A program made the position numbers and the translations under genes. Source: a virus. From it: a stretch of 64,000 bases of DNA. Where the stretch lies: positions 37,915 through 101,914 of IMG/VR virus record IMGVR_UViG_3300017746_000003; one strand, 5' to 3'. This document shows positions 35,962-46,566 of the stretch, piece by piece. Within the stretch, counting starts at the first letter, position 1. The number at the start of each line of letters is the position of its first letter. Below the pieces are notes generated by a model, which worked only from the letters and a program-made list of their open reading frames with translations, was not told the origin of the DNA and ran no database searches.

Positions 35962-36471
35962 ATGGCATCTAATTTACAAAATTTAGATTCGCTAGGAGGT
36001 TTCTCTGTTGACAATACCACTATTGTCAACGAAACTTTTGACATCAAAAATGTTAATACTCTGCAGGTAAAAAATTCTTTTTTTGCAGATAGTTATACAG
36101 AGCATTATATTATGAGAGGACTTAACACGTCTATTCTTGAAATTAATGATACTGGTGGTCAAATTTTTCTACCAGACAATACTATTAATTTTATTGAATC
36201 TACTATTGTTGGAGTGAATGATTCTGGTGGAGGAAATTTAGTACAGAAACTGGAAAGTGCTATTTCTGTAAATTCTGCTGGTACTTTAGCAGAAATGTCA
36301 ACAATGACCACTATCATAAAAGATACTGTTCCGCAAGGACAAACTTGGACTATCAATCCTTTTGTCGGTGGTTCTTCAAATTCATTTAGTTATACAACTT
36401 CTAGAGCAGGTACAACCATTTCAATCAAGTGGATTGCATACACTAGAGTTGTTAGCATTCAATGGACTTGA
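35962..36471 (+). CDS. Putative fibre-associated protein, 169 aa
   Basis: No family with a known role. Beta-rich and Ser/Thr/Asn-rich, with a C-terminal jelly-roll-like stretch (SYTTSRAGTTISIKWIAYTRVVSIQWT). Only two bases separate it from the upstream fibre gene, so it is co-translated with it. Likely a small virion or fibre-tip component. Confidence 0.65.
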   Translation: MASNLQNLDSLGGFSVDNTTIVNETFDIKNVNTLQVKNSFFADSYTEHYIMRGLNTSILEINDTGGQIFLPDNTINFIESTIVGVNDSGGGNLVQKLESAISVNSAGTLAEMSTMTTIIKDTVPQGQTWTINPFVGGSSNSFSYTTSRAGTTISIKWIAYTRVVSIQWT

Positions 36472-36473
36472 TG

Positions 36474-36480
36474 CTAAATA
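36474..36480 (+). promoter_or_regulatory. Late promoter
   Basis: CTAAATA, 40 bases before the ATG of the 3335-aa protein, just after the stop of the preceding gene. Confidence 0.6.
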
Positions 36481-36519
36481 GATAAGAGAATAAAACCTAC
36501 GGCAAAGGCTGAGTAAGAA

Positions 36520-39500
36520 ATGAGTTTTCAGTTAAATTCCGACAGAGAAACTATTAGAGCCATTGCTCCTACTCTAATTGGATCTCAAGAATTATCCATT
36601 AGGGCAGGTTCTGGTTCTGACGAAAAGGAAGTACTCAGAACTCTACTTGATCCTGGGACAGATTTACCGCGAGTCGGTATCAATAGGACTGGAAATAGAA
36701 TTGACAGGGTTGTAGTAAATTTAGGTGGTACTGGATACACTATTCAACCAACTGTTAATATTGAACCACCTCCAGCTGGTGGTACTCAAGCAGTAGGTTC
36801 TGCAATTATTGATGAAGGTTTTGTTACTGCCGTTCTTATTGACAATCCTGGTAAAGGATACATTACTGCTCCTGCTGTAACAATTAGTGGTGGTAATGGT
36901 ACAGGTGCTCAAGTCGAAGCATTCCTTGATACTGTTGATTTTGAACTTGACATTAATGGTGCTATTAGAACATCTACGTCGATTATTTCAGACACGGCGA
37001 GAATTCTAAACCTAGATATTGATAACTTCATCACTCCAGATGCTAAGTTTAGAGCACCTGATCTGAAAACTTATATGAACAACACGGGCATCCCATGGAC
37101 TGCCCAAACTATTGTTCAGAAAGATGCTTATAGGTATAGAGGTCCAAACGTTTATCAAGCACTGAATGCTGGCGAAACGGGAACTGTACCACCTCTGCAT
37201 AAAGATGGTATTGAAACTAATAATGAAGTTCAATTCAAGCATATTGGTTTTAGAGTAACTGATCCTTCGGCGTTCCAGTATAATGAGACTGGAGAATCTG
37301 GAGAGTTCCCTCGTTCTATCACACCTCTACTTGGTGATAGATCTACTAAAATTGCAACTACAGAATACGTCCTCAACCTAGCAACGAATGACGTTGGTGG
37401 TCGTATTTACGTTTCAGCACAGATTGGTTCTGACCTAAACGATGGTCGTTCTGCTGTTGCTCCTGTTAGAACAATCAAGAAGGCAGCACAACTTGCATGG
37501 TCAACTCCTGGTGTCAAGGAGACTCTTATTGTTTCTGGTGGTGATTACGTAGAAGATAATCCAATTTCACTACCACCTGATGCATCAGTTGTTGGTGATA
37601 ACTTACGTTTGGTTATCATTCGTCCTGCTAACCCAAGAAAGCACATCTTCAAGTTCGGTGACAAGAACTATGTCATTGGTGTTACGTATCGCGACCAGGT
37701 TGACTCTACTGGAGATGCGGTAGCAACTTGGGACTTTGCGATGGTCTTTGACGACAAGCAAAGAATCAACTATGACTATACAGCAAATGGAGATTTCGGA
37801 ACTTCTTTCCCAATTGGAACACAAATTTTTGGACCAGAAAAATTCCGTGCAGACTTCCAAACAAACACAGGTCTCTCAAATCTTACATCAAATTTAGCAG
37901 TCAAAGGTATCAACACTGGTGCTGAAGGTATTATTAATGAAGTAAACTTTGGATCTATCGTTGGACCACAAGCTTATATTTCTGGTAAACTTGATTTTTC
38001 TGTTACCAGTGGCGCATTTACAGCGGGTGAAACTTTCTTGTTTGGTGGTACAGGGTCTATCAAATGGACTCCAAATACACCATATACAATTGGACAATTA
38101 CTTTGGGCAACTGATAATGTTTATCAAGTAGCTGTTGCTGGTACTTCTGCTGCATCATCACCTATTCACACCACAGGAACAGTTGCTACTGGTCCCGATA
38201 CACTAGAACTTACATTCCTTAGAGATGCATACGAATTCGTATCTACTGATATTAGATCAATTAGAGCAGAAGGCGAAGTTGTTTTTGAAGAAACCGACAT
38301 TACTGATGCTCTGCCTCTCGTAAGAATTGATTTCTCCAAGCAAGGCACTGCAGAAGTTTCAACTGGTGGTTTCCAAGATCCTAATGTTGTAGAAGATAAT
38401 GGTGGTATTATATTCTACACCAATGCTTTGGTTGGTAGGCAGAACACTCATGATTTTAAGGAAGGACAGGAAATCTTTATTGAGGGAATGCCTACCAGTT
38501 CTCCTGATCTATCTTTCCTAAATGGAAAGCAAAGAATTTACAAAGTTCTGGAAGATGCTGATGGTCGTTCAAGACGTTTTGTAATCCCTAAGAAAACTAC
38601 GATCACTACAACTGATAATTTTGATCCAGGTCAATTTTCATCTGTAAGAGCTTATGGTAAGTCAATTACCATCTCCTTGCTGAACTCTCCTAATAGATTC
38701 CCAATGGCAACACCTGTTGCCAGAAGATTCCAAGATGCTTGTTTGCAAATTAGAAACAACGTAGAATTTATTGCAGATGAAGTTGTTGGAAAAGTCAATG
38801 ATCAATTTAAGAAAGAATATTATTCTGTCTACGAAATTGGTGGCACTCCAGATTCTACACTTACTCCAACTGATGTAGACTATGATCCTGCTACTGGCAT
38901 CGCTACATTCACAGTAACTAGTCATGGACTTAGTATTGGAGATGGCGTTAGAATTACGGATAATTCTATCACACAAACCTGTGCGATGGATGGATATAAG
39001 ACAGAACATACTTCACCTAATTCCCATCATTATTCTAGCGGAAAGACTCTACCAATTCGTTCTTCAGGATTTACAACTGATCAGTTTGAACTTTTTGTTG
39101 GCATCTCTGGTCCTGACCAGCAATATACACCTACTGATGTAACTTACGATCCTGCAACTGGAAATGTAAATCTAACAATTGGTGCTCATACATTATCTGT
39201 TGGAGAAGGTATTGTTATTGATGACAATTCGTTGTCCTTTACGTGTGACATGGATGGCGATCAGTCAGTTAAGTCTTATCCACGTCCTGGTATCGATCCT
39301 TTTGCTAGCAGATCTATTCCTATTACAGAAATTTCTGCAACTAGTATTACTATCAATGGAGGAATTTCTGGTCCCAATAAGTATTTCCAACCATCTGCTG
39401 TAAACTATAACGCTGCAACTGGTGACATGACTGTCACAGTTGGTCAGCATGGACTCGGAGTTGGACGCAATGTTGTTCTTGCGGATAACTCATTCACATT

Positions 39501-42500
39501 CACTTGTGATCAAAATGGATATGCAACCGAGCATACTTATCCACGTCCTGGACAAGATCCACAAGCAGGTAAGTCTATTGCTATTACTGATGTAGGAACC
39601 AATTCCCTAACAGTATCTGGAGCAACTTACACCGCTTCAAGTGGTCAAGTTGACATCACTACTTCCGCACCACACGGAATGCAAGAAGGTGATTATATCT
39701 TGTTTGAAGATAACTCACTAACCTTTACGTGCAACCTGGACGGGAATGTAGTCAGTAAAAATTATCCACGTCCTGGTTATGACTACCCTAGCGGAAGATG
39801 GTTCCCAATTAGCAACATTTCAGCAAGTGGTTTTAGAGTTAATATTGGACCTTCTAGTTATACTGGAGTACATGCTTTTGTTTCCGCAACAAACAATGGT
39901 CTAAAACATCAAGACGGAACATTTACAATTAATGTTGGTAACGCAGGTAGTGCATCAGGATCAAATCATCAGTTTGTAAATGCAACTGCTCAAGCAATTA
40001 AGCACGAACCACAATCTGTCCATACGTTTACTGGTTCAACATCTAATTCAGTAAAACATCTACCTCAATCCGCACATACGTTTGTAAGATCTGCACCAAA
40101 CGCTCTATCTATTGGTGGTTCTACTCTCAAAATTTATCTCGGAACATCTACTTTCGTACACACATATGTAAGTGGTGGTGTTGTAACTTACAATTCTCAA
40201 AATTATAATATTACTAATTTTGTTTATGATAATATTTCTACTGGCGAAGCAACTATTACCCTAGCATCTCCAGTTGCTGCTTTGTCTGAAGATGCTACTA
40301 TTAGAATTTCGGATTTAGTTGTAGAGTGTGTAGTAGATGGTGTTACTACCCAAAAAACTTATCCAAGTTTTAGCATCCCTGTAAACGATAACAAGTGTCG
40401 TAGAGATGTCGGACATTTCATTAGTGCAATTACTAGAGACCTTGAGTTTGGTAGCAACTATAACGTTATTGATGCAGCGAAAAAGTATATTGATGGTACT
40501 AACACCCAGATTGATTTTGTCAATACCGAAATTATTCAGACAGTACGTGCTCTAGAATATGCAAGAGAACTGATCACTTTTGCTATGAGAAAGTGGCGTA
40601 CTGGAACTGGAGCTCCTGGTCAAGCAATTTATGTTCCTCAATATTCTCAACTTGACAGATATTTTGACCCAACAATTATTGATGATATTTCAACTCCTGC
40701 TTGTGCTAACGTAGCATCTGCTATTGATACACTAGCATATCTGTTTATTGATGTTCTTGCTAATGATACCAGTGGAACTTATCTAGATGGTGCTTATCTA
40801 ATTGCTAGAAATAGAGATTTGATTGCTGATGAAGCATACAAACTAGCAATGATCCAATACCCTTCTCTTGGATTAGGTAACATTGATGAGCGTAAGTGTC
40901 GTAGAGATATTAACTTAATTACTGGCGCTATAATTAGAGATCTATCACTGGGAGGAAATGCTGGTATTGTCAATGCAGCAGAATTGTATTTCACAGGAAG
41001 TGCCCTAACTGGAATACCTGCATCTGAACTTGCTCCTACAAGGTTTGCATTCGAGAAAGCAAGAGATTTGTGTATCGCAGCAATGCGTAATTGGACAGAT
41101 GCATCTGGTGCTGCAGTCACCACACCTAATTCAGATATTCCTCAATTTACTGATAGTTCAATTCTTGTAGATCCTACTGGTGTACCTTTATGTGCAAACG
41201 TTGAAGCATCTATTACAACTGCATTCCAACTACTAGATGACATCTTGAGTGGCACTACCTCTCCTGGTGCTACAGTAAGAGATACGGGAACTTTATTTGA
41301 TACTTCAACTATTGCTACTTTCCCTGATAGCATTATTTACGATAGTAAAGGTACAAAACTAACTCCACGTTCTGATTTTGCTGATAATCCTATCATTGAA
41401 GCATCTCCATATACTCAGAACGCATCTGTTATCTCCTTCCTAGGTGGTGGCGGTGCTGAGGTTGATGGTGATAAGGTTAAGCAACCTAACTGCCCCTTCC
41501 CTGGTCTTGAGTTAGACGGAACAGCATCCTTCCCCAATCAGGGTAAGTCGATGGTTGCATCAGCCTTTACTATCGTTTCTTTCGGTGGTACAGGTTACAA
41601 AATTACTAATGATGGTTATGTTCAGTTAGTTTCTGTATTCGTTATCTTCTGTGCCGATGGCGTCCTTGCTGAGTCTGGTGGTTATTGTTCCATCACGAAC
41701 TCTGCTACAAACTTTGGTATCTTTGCTCTCCGTGGCATTGGATTTAGAAAAGATGCATATGAATTTGATGTTGGTTTAATTAGTAATGTATCTTCCACTC
41801 CTACAGGCAGAACAATCTTCACAGTTTCTGGTTTAGGAAGAGAACCACTTGAGCATTATATTGTTAAAATTGATGGATTCTCGAACGTAGATCCAGATAT
41901 TGAATACTTTATTGATACTGTAGAAGGAGTAACAGTTGGTCCTCCTTTCACTGCTCAACTAACACTTGAGTCTGGTTCTGGTGGTGGCGCAGCTTTAAAA
42001 AATGACGCTACTGATAACGCAGTTTCTGTTGGTACTTTGGTTGGTGAAACAGTAAGACTTCACAGACCATCTATTGTTAACTCGTCTTCACATACGTGGG
42101 AATTTGCAGGATCAGGAACCAACTATAATGCACTACCAGAGAACGGCGGTACTAAAATTGAAGCATACGAACAAGTTTCCGAAAACTATGGTCGTGTATA
42201 TGTCTCAGGTACTGACGAACTAGGCGACTTTAAAGTTGGAACATTTGCGAGAATTGAAAACAGAACTGGTAATATTACTTTCACAGGTACTGTTACAATT
42301 TCGGAAGTTGAATTCTTGAAACTAAAAGGTGGCGACGTTGTTGTTACTGGTTTCGACGCATCCAACACACTTGGTGGTGCAAATACTACTAACTCTAAAC
42401 TGCCAACGCAGAAAGCAGTTAAAGATTACATCACCAATAATCTCGGTCCATATCTAAACAAACCATATTCAACTAACCCTGTTCCTAGAGCACTGGTTGA

Positions 42501-45500
42501 ACTTACTGATTCTGGTAAGATCTCGGAAGATCAGATTCCCCCTCTACGTCCTTTCCAAGTATTTACGGTTGCAAACCAATCAGAAAGAGTTGCTATTGAA
42601 GGAGCACTTGCTGGTGATATTGCAATTCAACAGGATACTAACTCTTCATTCATTTTAAACAATGATAATGATAGTTTGTTTGTATCGTTCCCAATTGATT
42701 CCACTCTTCAATTCACCATTGGTGACATCTTTACTGGCAGTAATTCTGGCGGTAAAATTCAATCAACTGAATATAGAGAAGGTGTTGTTTATCAAATCAG
42801 TATTACTGATAATGGTTCTGGTTATGTTACTCCCCCTGTTGTAACTATCTCTGGTGGTAATCCTCAAGCAGGTGCTGTTTCAGCATTTGCTACTTGTTCG
42901 ATTGCAAATGGTCAAGTTGTCCTGGTCGAGATTCAACTATTCAATAACTATATTGGTGGTAAAGGATACACTACTGCTCCTACAGTTACGTTCTCTCCTC
43001 CAGCAGGTTCTGGAACGCAAGCAGCTGGTGCTGCTATAATTGAGTCCAGACTCTATGGTGATATCGTCAACAATATCAAGATAGAAGATACAGATGATAT
43101 CGAATCTAGTGATATTCCTGCCGAGACTATTGCTATTACCCGTGTTATTAATACTTCTGCGAGTGATAGTAATAACTGGGTATCTCTATCTTCCAATCAA
43201 ATTGCTGCTAATGACATTACATCTGGTGTTATTTCTACCGCAAGATTAGCATTTACTTCAGATGCTGCAAACTCCTTCACATTCCTTAGAGGAGATCAGT
43301 CATATAATCCTGTTATTCAATCACTCAAGGGTGCTGAGACTAGATATTTTGCTAAGATTACTTCACAAGCAAACAGCAGTTCTTCGCAATTAGTTTTTGC
43401 TACTAATTCAGATGTACTTCTTGGTCATGAAGTTGTAGCAAACATTAATGGTATTCAACCTAATACTAATATCTCTGGTATTCTTACTGCTGCTGGAACA
43501 ACCACAGTCTCAATTGATAATCCACTAACAGCTACAATTCCAGTCAACACAGTTATTGAATTTGAGCGTGGTTCATCTCCACTAACATTTGAATCATCAC
43601 TTACTCAAGGAGACTTTATTGAATCCGTTGTTATTGCAGCGGGTGGATCTGGATTTACTGATGGTCAATTCTTTGATGTAGAACTAGATGGTGGATCTGG
43701 TACAGGACTCAAAGCAAATATTATTGTAAGTGGTGGTACAGTTTCAGATCTAACACTTACTTCTACTGGTGTTGGATTCCTAAATGACTTCACAGTCACT
43801 TCTGCTCCAGCAGCTATTGGTTCTGGTACTGGTTTAGTTCTACTTGCAAAACTCAGTACAGTCAATAAGCAATTTGCAAACGTTGCTGTTGATATCTCTA
43901 GAGTTTCTGATCTAACTATTTCTGCTGACGAATACGGAACAATTGGTGTTGCTAGATTCTATAAAGATCAATTTAAAATTGGTCTTGCTGGTAATGGTTC
44001 TATTCAACTTAAGACTGGAGCAGACTCTGGTCTTGATGCTGACCTTCTCGATGGTGTTCAAGGATCTTTCTACCTTAACGCAGGTAATCTAAACGCAGGT
44101 GTTCTGCCCGTTGATAGATTATCTGGTACTTATAATATTAATATTGCTAACCAGTCTGGTAGTACATTAAGACTCAAGTCTTCTACAAGTAACCCAGCAT
44201 CGAATCCAAACCCTGATTCGTTTAACGTTGGTATAATTGCAGATACTAGAAATAATGCTGCTGATGGTCTAGCAGATGGTGGCACACGTCACGTTACAAT
44301 GACTATCAGGAATGGTGGATCTGGATTTGATGCAACATTCGGTGGTGTAAGACAACTTGCATTCACTGATAATGATAATATGTATCTTAGAGGTTCTGGT
44401 TCTACCCTAGCAACCTTTAGTACATGGGCAAAGATCTGGTCTTCCCAGAATGATGGCATCAACTCTGGACTTGATGCTGATAAACTTGATAGTCGTCAAG
44501 GAACTTTCTATCAAAATGCTATCAATACAAATGAAGGCACATTCAGTGATCTTAGAATGCCTTCTCACCAAACACAGAAGGACTTCCAAGATAGAGTTAG
44601 AATTCTTGATTGGACAGGTCAACCAAGATTTAAAATTCTTGTTAGAGATGAACTATTAACGGCATCTCCATTCTTAGTTGGTTTGCCAGTTAACTTGTAT
44701 GATGCTCAAGGTCTTGCTCCTGGTCGTATTTCAATTACTGATATTGCCATCAACCAAGATGCCAATGATCCTTCTAATAATTTCACTCTAATTACAGGTA
44801 CACTAACAACAGGTAACTTTATTGGAGCGATTGCAATTGGTGATACCGCAATCAACTATCCTTTCCAAGATTTTAGTATTGCGGACCTAGACGCTAATGC
44901 AGATGGACTACCCGATGGTACATTTGAAGTTGGAGGACTAGAAAGTAGTGGTGGTAATGCCAGATTGAAACTTGGTAGAAACGATGGTATCTCTGCTTCA
45001 GATCCTTCCGTCTACTTCAGATCTTCTCTCAACCCATCAACTAACTATAGTTCTGCAATTATTGCTACTGGTGGTAATTCCACCGATGGTTCTGGTTCTC
45101 TGGAATTTAAAGTATCAGATGTAAATCAGTTAACTCTATTAGGCAACATTATTTGGAATGAAGGTAATGTAGTATTCAACTCCTCTAATGTATTATCAAC
45201 AACATCACTGAAGTCTGCTGTAATGAGAGACACTAGTGGAGACTTTAGTGCTGGAACAATCACTGCTTCTCTAACTGGTGCTGCTTCACTTAACGTTCTT
45301 AAGGCAGGCGATACAATGTCAGGTCTGCTCTCCATCTCTGGAGTAGCGGTAGGACAGCAAGCATTGAGCGTATCTGGCAGAGGAGATTTCCTAAGCAATA
45401 TTACAGTTGCTGCTGACCTAACAGTCAACACGGACACATTGCACGTTGATGCTATAGATGATACAGTAAGCATTGGCACAACTACTTCTGATTCTGCAGT

Positions 45501-46527
45501 AAAACTTCTGATTGTAGAAGATGGCGATCAAGATGTTGTCCTGAGAATGTATTCAACTCCTAATAGTGGAACACAATATGACTCAAGACTTGAACTTCTT
45601 GGACAGAGTGGCACTCTAGATGAGGGTCTCCAACTCATGTATGACAACTCTGTTGGTGACGTGTACTTCAAGCAACTATACAATTCTCTAACAACAGAAG
45701 TTGCAATACATTTCAGCACTGGTGCATTTACTGACGCTCTAACGATTACTGGTAACGGCAATCTGGGTGTACAGATGACTGCCAGTGATGCATATGAGTT
45801 GGATGTAAATGGATCTTCAAGATTCAAGACTGCTCTTAGCGTTGGTCGTGCAGATAGCAATGCTGGTGCTCCTGCAATTTTCGCAGGCGCAACTGGTGGA
45901 TCTAATGGAGCAGGTGGTTATCTAAGTAACTTCCGTGTTGGTAACCAACTTCTACAAGCAGATACTTTTGAAATCACACCTAGTGATGGAACGCAGGGTG
46001 CTCTAACTTGGAAATCTACTCCAGCACTTGCTATCCAAGGTTCCGAGAACCGAGTTGCAATCAATACTCTTCAGTTTGGTGGTACTGATACTACAGTATC
46101 TCCACAGGTTCAAAGAGAATATCAACTGAACATCCAAGGCGATATCAACATCAATGGTCTGGTCTTCCAGAACAACGCTGAGTTCGTTACTTCCAGATGG
46201 ACAGAATCTGATAATGAACTGGATATCTACAGAGAGTCTAAGGTCTGGATTAACCCAGATTCAAGTGTTGCTGGATTTACTGGCAACCCCGACTATGATC
46301 TACAACTTGGTGGAGGTGGCAATGATGGTCACTTCGGACTACATGGTGTAATGTACATTAGAGATACCCCTCAGTGGATTGATACTACTGGCATCATCAA
46401 AAACTCCGCTAACACATTGTCAGAAAATGTAATTATTCCCGCAAATGCTAATGCAATGTCCATTGGTCCAATTACAATTCAACCAGGCATCACAGTAGAT
46501 GTCGTAGGTAACTGGGTAATTATGTGA
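36520..46527 (+). CDS. Giant modular tail-fibre protein, 3335 aa
   Basis: Likely long tail fibre or baseplate fibre. Modules in order: GTGY/GKGY beta units (residues 65-120); a pectate-lyase-like opening (IGSDLNDGRSAVAPVRTIKKAA, about 300-365); four YPRPG-type repeats (782-1108); four short HxF...KH units (about 1110-1195); a duplicated KCRRD helical domain (K1292 and K1459); LPTQKAVKDYI near 1970; two SGLDADxLD fibre units (about 2503 and 2648); and a C-terminal IIPANANAMSIGPITI...NWVIM cap. It replaces T4 gp10-gp12 or long fibres positionally. It probably contacts the cyanobacterial surface. Confidence 0.75.
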   Translation: MSFQLNSDRETIRAIAPTLIGSQELSIRAGSGSDEKEVLRTLLDPGTDLPRVGINRTGNRIDRVVVNLGGTGYTIQPTVNIEPPPAGGTQAVGSAIIDEGFVTAVLIDNPGKGYITAPAVTISGGNGTGAQVEAFLDTVDFELDINGAIRTSTSIISDTARILNLDIDNFITPDAKFRAPDLKTYMNNTGIPWTAQTIVQKDAYRYRGPNVYQALNAGETGTVPPLHKDGIETNNEVQFKHIGFRVTDPSAFQYNETGESGEFPRSITPLLGDRSTKIATTEYVLNLATNDVGGRIYVSAQIGSDLNDGRSAVAPVRTIKKAAQLAWSTPGVKETLIVSGGDYVEDNPISLPPDASVVGDNLRLVIIRPANPRKHIFKFGDKNYVIGVTYRDQVDSTGDAVATWDFAMVFDDKQRINYDYTANGDFGTSFPIGTQIFGPEKFRADFQTNTGLSNLTSNLAVKGINTGAEGIINEVNFGSIVGPQAYISGKLDFSVTSGAFTAGETFLFGGTGSIKWTPNTPYTIGQLLWATDNVYQVAVAGTSAASSPIHTTGTVATGPDTLELTFLRDAYEFVSTDIRSIRAEGEVVFEETDITDALPLVRIDFSKQGTAEVSTGGFQDPNVVEDNGGIIFYTNALVGRQNTHDFKEGQEIFIEGMPTSSPDLSFLNGKQRIYKVLEDADGRSRRFVIPKKTTITTTDNFDPGQFSSVRAYGKSITISLLNSPNRFPMATPVARRFQDACLQIRNNVEFIADEVVGKVNDQFKKEYYSVYEIGGTPDSTLTPTDVDYDPATGIATFTVTSHGLSIGDGVRITDNSITQTCAMDGYKTEHTSPNSHHYSSGKTLPIRSSGFTTDQFELFVGISGPDQQYTPTDVTYDPATGNVNLTIGAHTLSVGEGIVIDDNSLSFTCDMDGDQSVKSYPRPGIDPFASRSIPITEISATSITINGGISGPNKYFQPSAVNYNAATGDMTVTVGQHGLGVGRNVVLADNSFTFTCDQNGYATEHTYPRPGQDPQAGKSIAITDVGTNSLTVSGATYTASSGQVDITTSAPHGMQEGDYILFEDNSLTFTCNLDGNVVSKNYPRPGYDYPSGRWFPISNISASGFRVNIGPSSYTGVHAFVSATNNGLKHQDGTFTINVGNAGSASGSNHQFVNATAQAIKHEPQSVHTFTGSTSNSVKHLPQSAHTFVRSAPNALSIGGSTLKIYLGTSTFVHTYVSGGVVTYNSQNYNITNFVYDNISTGEATITLASPVAALSEDATIRISDLVVECVVDGVTTQKTYPSFSIPVNDNKCRRDVGHFISAITRDLEFGSNYNVIDAAKKYIDGTNTQIDFVNTEIIQTVRALEYARELITFAMRKWRTGTGAPGQAIYVPQYSQLDRYFDPTIIDDISTPACANVASAIDTLAYLFIDVLANDTSGTYLDGAYLIARNRDLIADEAYKLAMIQYPSLGLGNIDERKCRRDINLITGAIIRDLSLGGNAGIVNAAELYFTGSALTGIPASELAPTRFAFEKARDLCIAAMRNWTDASGAAVTTPNSDIPQFTDSSILVDPTGVPLCANVEASITTAFQLLDDILSGTTSPGATVRDTGTLFDTSTIATFPDSIIYDSKGTKLTPRSDFADNPIIEASPYTQNASVISFLGGGGAEVDGDKVKQPNCPFPGLELDGTASFPNQGKSMVASAFTIVSFGGTGYKITNDGYVQLVSVFVIFCADGVLAESGGYCSITNSATNFGIFALRGIGFRKDAYEFDVGLISNVSSTPTGRTIFTVSGLGREPLEHYIVKIDGFSNVDPDIEYFIDTVEGVTVGPPFTAQLTLESGSGGGAALKNDATDNAVSVGTLVGETVRLHRPSIVNSSSHTWEFAGSGTNYNALPENGGTKIEAYEQVSENYGRVYVSGTDELGDFKVGTFARIENRTGNITFTGTVTISEVEFLKLKGGDVVVTGFDASNTLGGANTTNSKLPTQKAVKDYITNNLGPYLNKPYSTNPVPRALVELTDSGKISEDQIPPLRPFQVFTVANQSERVAIEGALAGDIAIQQDTNSSFILNNDNDSLFVSFPIDSTLQFTIGDIFTGSNSGGKIQSTEYREGVVYQISITDNGSGYVTPPVVTISGGNPQAGAVSAFATCSIANGQVVLVEIQLFNNYIGGKGYTTAPTVTFSPPAGSGTQAAGAAIIESRLYGDIVNNIKIEDTDDIESSDIPAETIAITRVINTSASDSNNWVSLSSNQIAANDITSGVISTARLAFTSDAANSFTFLRGDQSYNPVIQSLKGAETRYFAKITSQANSSSSQLVFATNSDVLLGHEVVANINGIQPNTNISGILTAAGTTTVSIDNPLTATIPVNTVIEFERGSSPLTFESSLTQGDFIESVVIAAGGSGFTDGQFFDVELDGGSGTGLKANIIVSGGTVSDLTLTSTGVGFLNDFTVTSAPAAIGSGTGLVLLAKLSTVNKQFANVAVDISRVSDLTISADEYGTIGVARFYKDQFKIGLAGNGSIQLKTGADSGLDADLLDGVQGSFYLNAGNLNAGVLPVDRLSGTYNINIANQSGSTLRLKSSTSNPASNPNPDSFNVGIIADTRNNAADGLADGGTRHVTMTIRNGGSGFDATFGGVRQLAFTDNDNMYLRGSGSTLATFSTWAKIWSSQNDGINSGLDADKLDSRQGTFYQNAINTNEGTFSDLRMPSHQTQKDFQDRVRILDWTGQPRFKILVRDELLTASPFLVGLPVNLYDAQGLAPGRISITDIAINQDANDPSNNFTLITGTLTTGNFIGAIAIGDTAINYPFQDFSIADLDANADGLPDGTFEVGGLESSGGNARLKLGRNDGISASDPSVYFRSSLNPSTNYSSAIIATGGNSTDGSGSLEFKVSDVNQLTLLGNIIWNEGNVVFNSSNVLSTTSLKSAVMRDTSGDFSAGTITASLTGAASLNVLKAGDTMSGLLSISGVAVGQQALSVSGRGDFLSNITVAADLTVNTDTLHVDAIDDTVSIGTTTSDSAVKLLIVEDGDQDVVLRMYSTPNSGTQYDSRLELLGQSGTLDEGLQLMYDNSVGDVYFKQLYNSLTTEVAIHFSTGAFTDALTITGNGNLGVQMTASDAYELDVNGSSRFKTALSVGRADSNAGAPAIFAGATGGSNGAGGYLSNFRVGNQLLQADTFEITPSDGTQGALTWKSTPALAIQGSENRVAINTLQFGGTDTTVSPQVQREYQLNIQGDININGLVFQNNAEFVTSRWTESDNELDIYRESKVWINPDSSVAGFTGNPDYDLQLGGGGNDGHFGLHGVMYIRDTPQWIDTTGIIKNSANTLSENVIIPANANAMSIGPITIQPGITVDVVGNWVIM
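38863..39843 (+). repeat. Four tandem YPRPG-type repeats
   Basis: Units start at residues 782, 870, 957 and 1032 (88, 87 and 75 aa apart). Shared pattern: Y-x2-A-T-G, HGLxxGxxVxxxDNSxxFTCxxDG, then YPRPGxDP and a Ser/Ile strand. The first unit has HTSPN in place of the YPRPG core. Confidence 0.85.
39850..40110 (+). repeat. Short HxFxxxxxNxxKH repeats
   Basis: Four encoded units: HAFVSATNNGLKH, HQFVNATAQAIKH, HTFTGSTSNSVKH and HTFVRSAPNALSI, each about 20 residues. They form a His-rich segment directly after the YPRPG repeats. Confidence 0.75.
40393..41330 (+). repeat. Duplicated KCRRD helical domain
   Basis: KCRRDVGHFISAITRDL (K1292) and KCRRDINLITGAIIRDL (K1459) lie 167 residues apart. The 15-base core AAGTGTCGTAGAGAT is identical in both copies. 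Each copy continues with similar helices ending in a CANV segment (ACANVASAIDTL and LCANVEASITTA). Confidence 0.8.
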
Positions 46528-46533
46528 TAAATA
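46526..46533 (+). promoter_or_regulatory. Late promoter before the adhesin and halogenase cassette
   Basis: GATAAATA, overlapping the stop codon of the giant fibre gene and 34 bases before the ATG at 46567. No further clear late promoter precedes 52753, so it may transcribe the entire 46567-52753 block. Confidence 0.65.
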
Positions 46534-46566
46534 GATAAAGCAAAGAACTCATAAGCAGATTGAAAT

